Of a stretch of 10,383 bases of DNA, positions 6,562 through 10,383 are shown piece after piece. The stretch is from JBBRTJ01 sp038244535. Lineage in GTDB: Bacteria > Actinomycetota > Acidimicrobiia > Acidimicrobiales > Ilumatobacteraceae. The position numbers were made by a program, and so were the translations under genes. The stretch is from positions 1 to 10,383 of the forward strand of contig JBBRTJ010000114.1 in the NCBI GenBank assembly GCA_038244535.1, given 5' to 3'. The notes beneath the pieces are model-generated. The model did not search any database, had not been told where the DNA came from, and saw only the letters and a list, made by a program, of their open reading frames with translations. How positions within the stretch are numbered: position 1 is the first letter of the stretch; each line of letters begins with the position of its first letter.

Positions 6562-7395
6562 ATGTTCGCCCGGCAACGCCAGGATCTGATCCTCGCCCTC
6601 ATCCTGCGCACCGGCGCGGCGCGGGTGAGCGACCTGACGGTGGCGCTCGGCGTGTCCGACATGACGGTGCGGCGCGACCTCGAGGTGCTCGTCCGTCAGG
6701 GCCTGGTCGACAAGGTGCACGGTGGCGCCACGGCACCCGGCTCACGAAGCACCGACGAGCCGGGGTTCGAGGTCAAGAGCAACCGGCAGGTCCCTGAGAA
6801 AGCTGACATCGCCCGTGCCGCAGCCGTTCTCGTCACCCCGGGCAGCGCCGTCGGGCTGACCGCCGGCACGACCACGTACGCGGTCGCAGCCGCACTGGTC
6901 ACGATCCCCGATCTCACTGTTGTCACGAACTCGCCGAGGATCGCCGATGCCCTCGACCGCCACCGACGGACCAACCTCACCGTGGTGCTCACCGGCGGTG
7001 TGCGCACACCGTCCGACGCGCTCGTGGGTCCCATCGCCGTCAGCACCCTGTCGTCGCTCCACATCGACCTGCTCTTCATGGGCGTGCACGGCATGGACGA
7101 GCGCGGTGGCTTCACGACGCCGAACCTGCTCGAGGCCGAGACGAACCGGGCCTTCATCGAAGCGGCCCGCCGCCTCGTGGTGGTGGCCGACCACACCAAG
7201 TGGGGGCTGCAGGGGCTGTGCACCACGGTCGCCCTCGACCGCGCCGACATCGTCATCTCCGACCCCGGGCTCGGCCCCGAGGGCGCCGACGTCCTGCGGA
7301 CCAGGGTCGATCGTCTGATCCTGGCCGACGGCGACGACGCAGTCGTCGGTACTACCCCCTTGCGCTCCCGCGCCCGGTCGTCGATGACGGCATGA
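6562..7395 (+). CDS. DeoR/GlpR-family transcriptional regulator
   Basis: DNA-binding regulator of 277 aa, slightly longer than the usual 250-260. The N-terminal winged helix-turn-helix is typical: MFARQRQDLILALI, then VSDLTVALGVSDMTVRRDL (about 22-40), a classic DeoR recognition helix, and GLVDKVHGGA (48-56). The C-terminal sensor domain (about 80-255) shows GLTAGTTT (98-105), VVTNS (120-124), LTGG (143-146), DLLFMGVHGMD (169-179), GGFTTPN (182-188) and VVADHTKWG with D210 and K213. Such domains usually bind phosphorylated sugars, with loss of repression. ATG 6562 is firm because the frame has a stop at 6535-6537 and no other start codon between; no ribosome site is visible. It faces away from the transporter operon and probably controls both units. 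The galactose-related effector is inferred from galT. Confidence 0.94.
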   Translation: MFARQRQDLILALILRTGAARVSDLTVALGVSDMTVRRDLEVLVRQGLVDKVHGGATAPGSRSTDEPGFEVKSNRQVPEKADIARAAAVLVTPGSAVGLTAGTTTYAVAAALVTIPDLTVVTNSPRIADALDRHRRTNLTVVLTGGVRTPSDALVGPIAVSTLSSLHIDLLFMGVHGMDERGGFTTPNLLEAETNRAFIEAARRLVVVADHTKWGLQGLCTTVALDRADIVISDPGLGPEGADVLRTRVDRLILADGDDAVVGTTPLRSRARSSMTA

Positions 7396-7428
7396 ACGTG
7401 GACCAACGCCGACGAAAGGCCACCTGAC

Positions 7429-8519
<1,091 letters not shown>

Positions 8520-8523
<4 letters not shown>

Positions 8524-9365
8524 AGGCTCTCGTGGCCGATCGCCGGGTCGACCCGCTCACGGGGCACGAGGTGTGGGTGGTCGGGTCGCGCCAGGCCCGG
8601 CCCAACCTCCCCAGCACGGGCTGCCCGTTCTGTCCGGGCGGCATCGAGGCCCCCGAGGACTACGACGTCCGCTGGTTCCGCAACCGGTGGCCGGCGATGC
8701 CAGACAACCGTTGTGAGGTGGTGCTCTACACGCCGGATCACGACGCCACCTTCGCCTCGCTCGGCGTGGCCGGAGCCCGGAAGGTGGTGGATCTGTGGGC
8801 CGAGCGAACCGCCGAGCTCGGCGCTCGCGACGATGTTGCCTACGTGCTGGTGTTCGAGAACCGGGGCGCCGACGTCGGCGCCACGATCCCGCATCCGCAC
8901 GGTCAGATCTACGCGTACGACGAGGTGCCGCGGCTAGTCCTGGCCGAGCGCGACGTGATGCTCGACCCCATCGATGACCGGCTGGTGACCAGCGCCGATG
9001 GCTGGCGAGCCTGGGTGCCGTCGGCGTCCATGTGGCCCATAGCGGTGCTGTGCGCGCCTGACGAGCCAGTGCCGGACCTGCCGTCACTTGACGATCGCGG
9101 CCGCAACGGTTTGGCGGCGCTGCTCGTCGACGTGTTCGACCGCCTCGACCGGCTGTACGACCGGCCGCTTCCCTACATGCTCTGGTTCCGGCAGCGGCCC
9201 ACCGATGGGCGACCGTGGGACGCGCGGCTCGCCGTCCACGTCGTGTCACCCTGGCGCAGCGACGGGGTCCAGCGCTTCATGGCGGCGGCCGAGCAGGCGG
9301 CGGGGGTCTACTTCAACCCGGTGATCCCCGAGGTCCTGGCCGAGCAGCTCCGCGCCCTAGCCTGA
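8520..9365 (+). CDS. galT: Compact galactose-1-phosphate uridylyltransferase (GalT family)
   Basis: Expected to exchange UMP between UDP-glucose and galactose-1-phosphate in the Leloir pathway (cytoplasm). Visible elements are the N-terminal RVDPLTGHEV, GCPFCPG with C35 and C38, TPDHDATF with H74, and FENRGADVGATIPHPHGQIYA. The last holds H125 (fourth zinc-site ligand), H127 (uridylylated nucleophile) and Q129. At 281 aa it is clearly shorter than the usual 320-350. The second metal site of E. coli GalT looks lost: positions corresponding to H281 and H296 are F223 and A238, and only H240 (H298) remains. That alignment is by eye. In E. coli I recall that site being dispensable. Start TTG 8520 overlaps the ATPase stop; GTG 8532 is an alternative. 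Another HIT-superfamily nucleotidyltransferase acting on a different sugar phosphate is possible. No galK or galE is in the window. Confidence 0.85.
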
Positions 9366-9369
9366 CCCG

Positions 9370-10383
9370 ATGCTCGACCTGGCCTCACTTCCGCCCATGC
9401 AGGTGGCGGGCCGGCTGCCGAGGCTGCAAGCCGACCTCGCCCGCCTGGGGTGCGACGCGCTGCTGATCACCAGCATCACCAACGTCAGCTACCTCACGGG
9501 CTTCACCGGTTCGGCGGCAAGGCTGCTCGTGACCGAGTCGTCGGTCACGTTCGTCACCGATGGCCGCTACGGCCAGCAGGCCATCGATCAGCTGGCGTCT
9601 GCGGCGGTGGCGGCCGAGGTGCTCGAGGGGCGCTCGCAGGTGCTGCAACGCGAACTGCTCGCCGATGCGGTCGGGGCCTCGACGCGCCGGCTCGGCCTCG
9701 AAGCCGCCCACGTCAGCTGGGCCGATCAGCAGCTGTACGCCGAGCTCTTCGCCGGCACCCGTCTCGTGGCCGTGACTGGTGCCGTCGAGGCGCTTCGGGT
9801 GGTGAAGGACGACTCCGAGGTGGCCCGCATCGAGGCGGCCTGTGCCATCGCTGACGAGGCCCTGGCCTTCGTCCTACCGCTGCTCTCGGAGGGCACGACC
9901 GAGCGGGCGTTCGCAATCGCGCTCGACGCGGCCATGGTCGCACTCGGCGCGCAAGGCCCGAGCTTCGCGACGATCGTGGCCAGCGGCCCGGCCAGCGCGC
10001 TGCCGCACCACCACCCCGACGAGCGCGTCATCGGCGCCGGCGACCTCGTCGTCATCGACTTCGGGGCGTTGGTCGACGGCTACCACTCGGACATGACCCG
10101 TACGTTCGTGGTCGGCCAGGCCACCGACGAGCAGCGTCACCACTACGCGGTTGTGGTCGAGGCCCAAGCCGCCGGCCTCGCCGCAGTGCGACCGGGGGCG
10201 ACGACGGGCGAGGTCGACGCCGCCTGTCGCGACCGCATCGCCGGTCACGGCTGGGCCGAGCGCTACACGCACGGCACCGGTCACGGCGTCGGCCTGCTGA
10301 TCCACGAGGACCCGTGGGTCTTCGCGGGCACCGATACCGTGCTGGTGCCCGGCGCCATCGTGACCGTCGAGCCGGGGGTGTAC
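9370..10383 (+). CDS. pepQ: Xaa-Pro peptidase, M24B family (PepQ-like), 3' end outside window
   Basis: Cytoplasmic metallopeptidase that cleaves Xaa-Pro bonds. The frame is open from ATG 9370 to the last base, giving 338 residues; about 20-40 more would complete the usual length. The N-terminal creatinase-like domain covers about residues 10-130 (LITSITNVSYLTGFTGSAA; FVTDGRYG). The pita-bread catalytic domain follows with LPHHHPDERVI (H213-215), IDFGALVDGYHSDMTRTF with metal ligands D230 and D241, THGTGHGVGLLIHED with ligand H305 and H312, and TVEPGVY with ligand E334. The final ligand Glu is beyond the window. The start lies 4 nt after galT, with no clear ribosome site; ATG 9397 (residue 10) is possible. 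Aminopeptidase P and prolidase are hard to separate; PepQ is preferred from actinobacterial context, where it follows aroQ and precedes efp. Confidence 0.9.
   Translation, partial: MLDLASLPPMQVAGRLPRLQADLARLGCDALLITSITNVSYLTGFTGSAARLLVTESSVTFVTDGRYGQQAIDQLASAAVAAEVLEGRSQVLQRELLADAVGASTRRLGLEAAHVSWADQQLYAELFAGTRLVAVTGAVEALRVVKDDSEVARIEAACAIADEALAFVLPLLSEGTTERAFAIALDAAMVALGAQGPSFATIVASGPASALPHHHPDERVIGAGDLVVIDFGALVDGYHSDMTRTFVVGQATDEQRHHYAVVVEAQAAGLAAVRPGATTGEVDAACRDRIAGHGWAERYTHGTGHGVGLLIHEDPWVFAGTDTVLVPGAIVTVEPGVY

Overview
The window is very GC-rich, uses GTG and TTG starts, has four-base stop/start overlaps, and encodes a Tat-type lipoprotein with an Ala/Thr/Gly-rich linker. Together with the aroC-aroK-aroB-aroQ gene order this points to an actinobacterium, perhaps of the Acidimicrobiia. 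That placement is an inference from gene content and composition; there is no rRNA or other marker here.

Region 1 (1-2948, + strand) is a tight shikimate-pathway operon: the 3' part of aroC (chorismate synthase), then complete aroK (shikimate kinase), aroB (3-dehydroquinate synthase) and aroQ (type II 3-dehydroquinase). The genes are separated by 3 nt or overlap by 4 nt. They cover cyclisation of DAHP, dehydration of dehydroquinate, phosphorylation of shikimate and the last step to chorismate. aroE and aroA are not in the window.

Region 2 (2974-6292, - strand) is a carbohydrate ABC importer operon converging on aroQ. In transcription order it encodes a Tat/lipobox substrate-binding lipoprotein, a MalF/UgpA-type permease and a MalG/UgpE-type permease. 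It lacks an ATPase gene.

Region 3 (6293-6561) is a 269-nt divergent control region. It carries a perfect 12-bp palindrome, two outward-facing copies of TTGACTTCC, further imperfect palindromes and a tandem 7-bp repeat.

Region 4 (6562-9365, + strand) holds a DeoR-family regulator, the MalK/UgpC/MsmK-type ATPase that probably powers the importer, and a compact GalT-type hexose-1-phosphate uridylyltransferase with the HPHGQ active site. Regions 2-4 look like one regulated sugar uptake and metabolism module, plausibly for a galactose-containing sugar.

Region 5 (9370-10383) is the 5' part of an M24B Xaa-Pro peptidase (PepQ-like) that runs off the window. It has no stop inside the window, and its start lies 4 nt after galT. 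In other Actinobacteria (for example Mycobacterium tuberculosis) aroC-aroK-aroB-aroQ is followed almost directly by pepQ-efp-nusB. The sugar module therefore appears to sit inside that conserved housekeeping cluster, which is the most noteworthy feature here. I found no defence system, CRISPR array, transposon, tRNA or rRNA.
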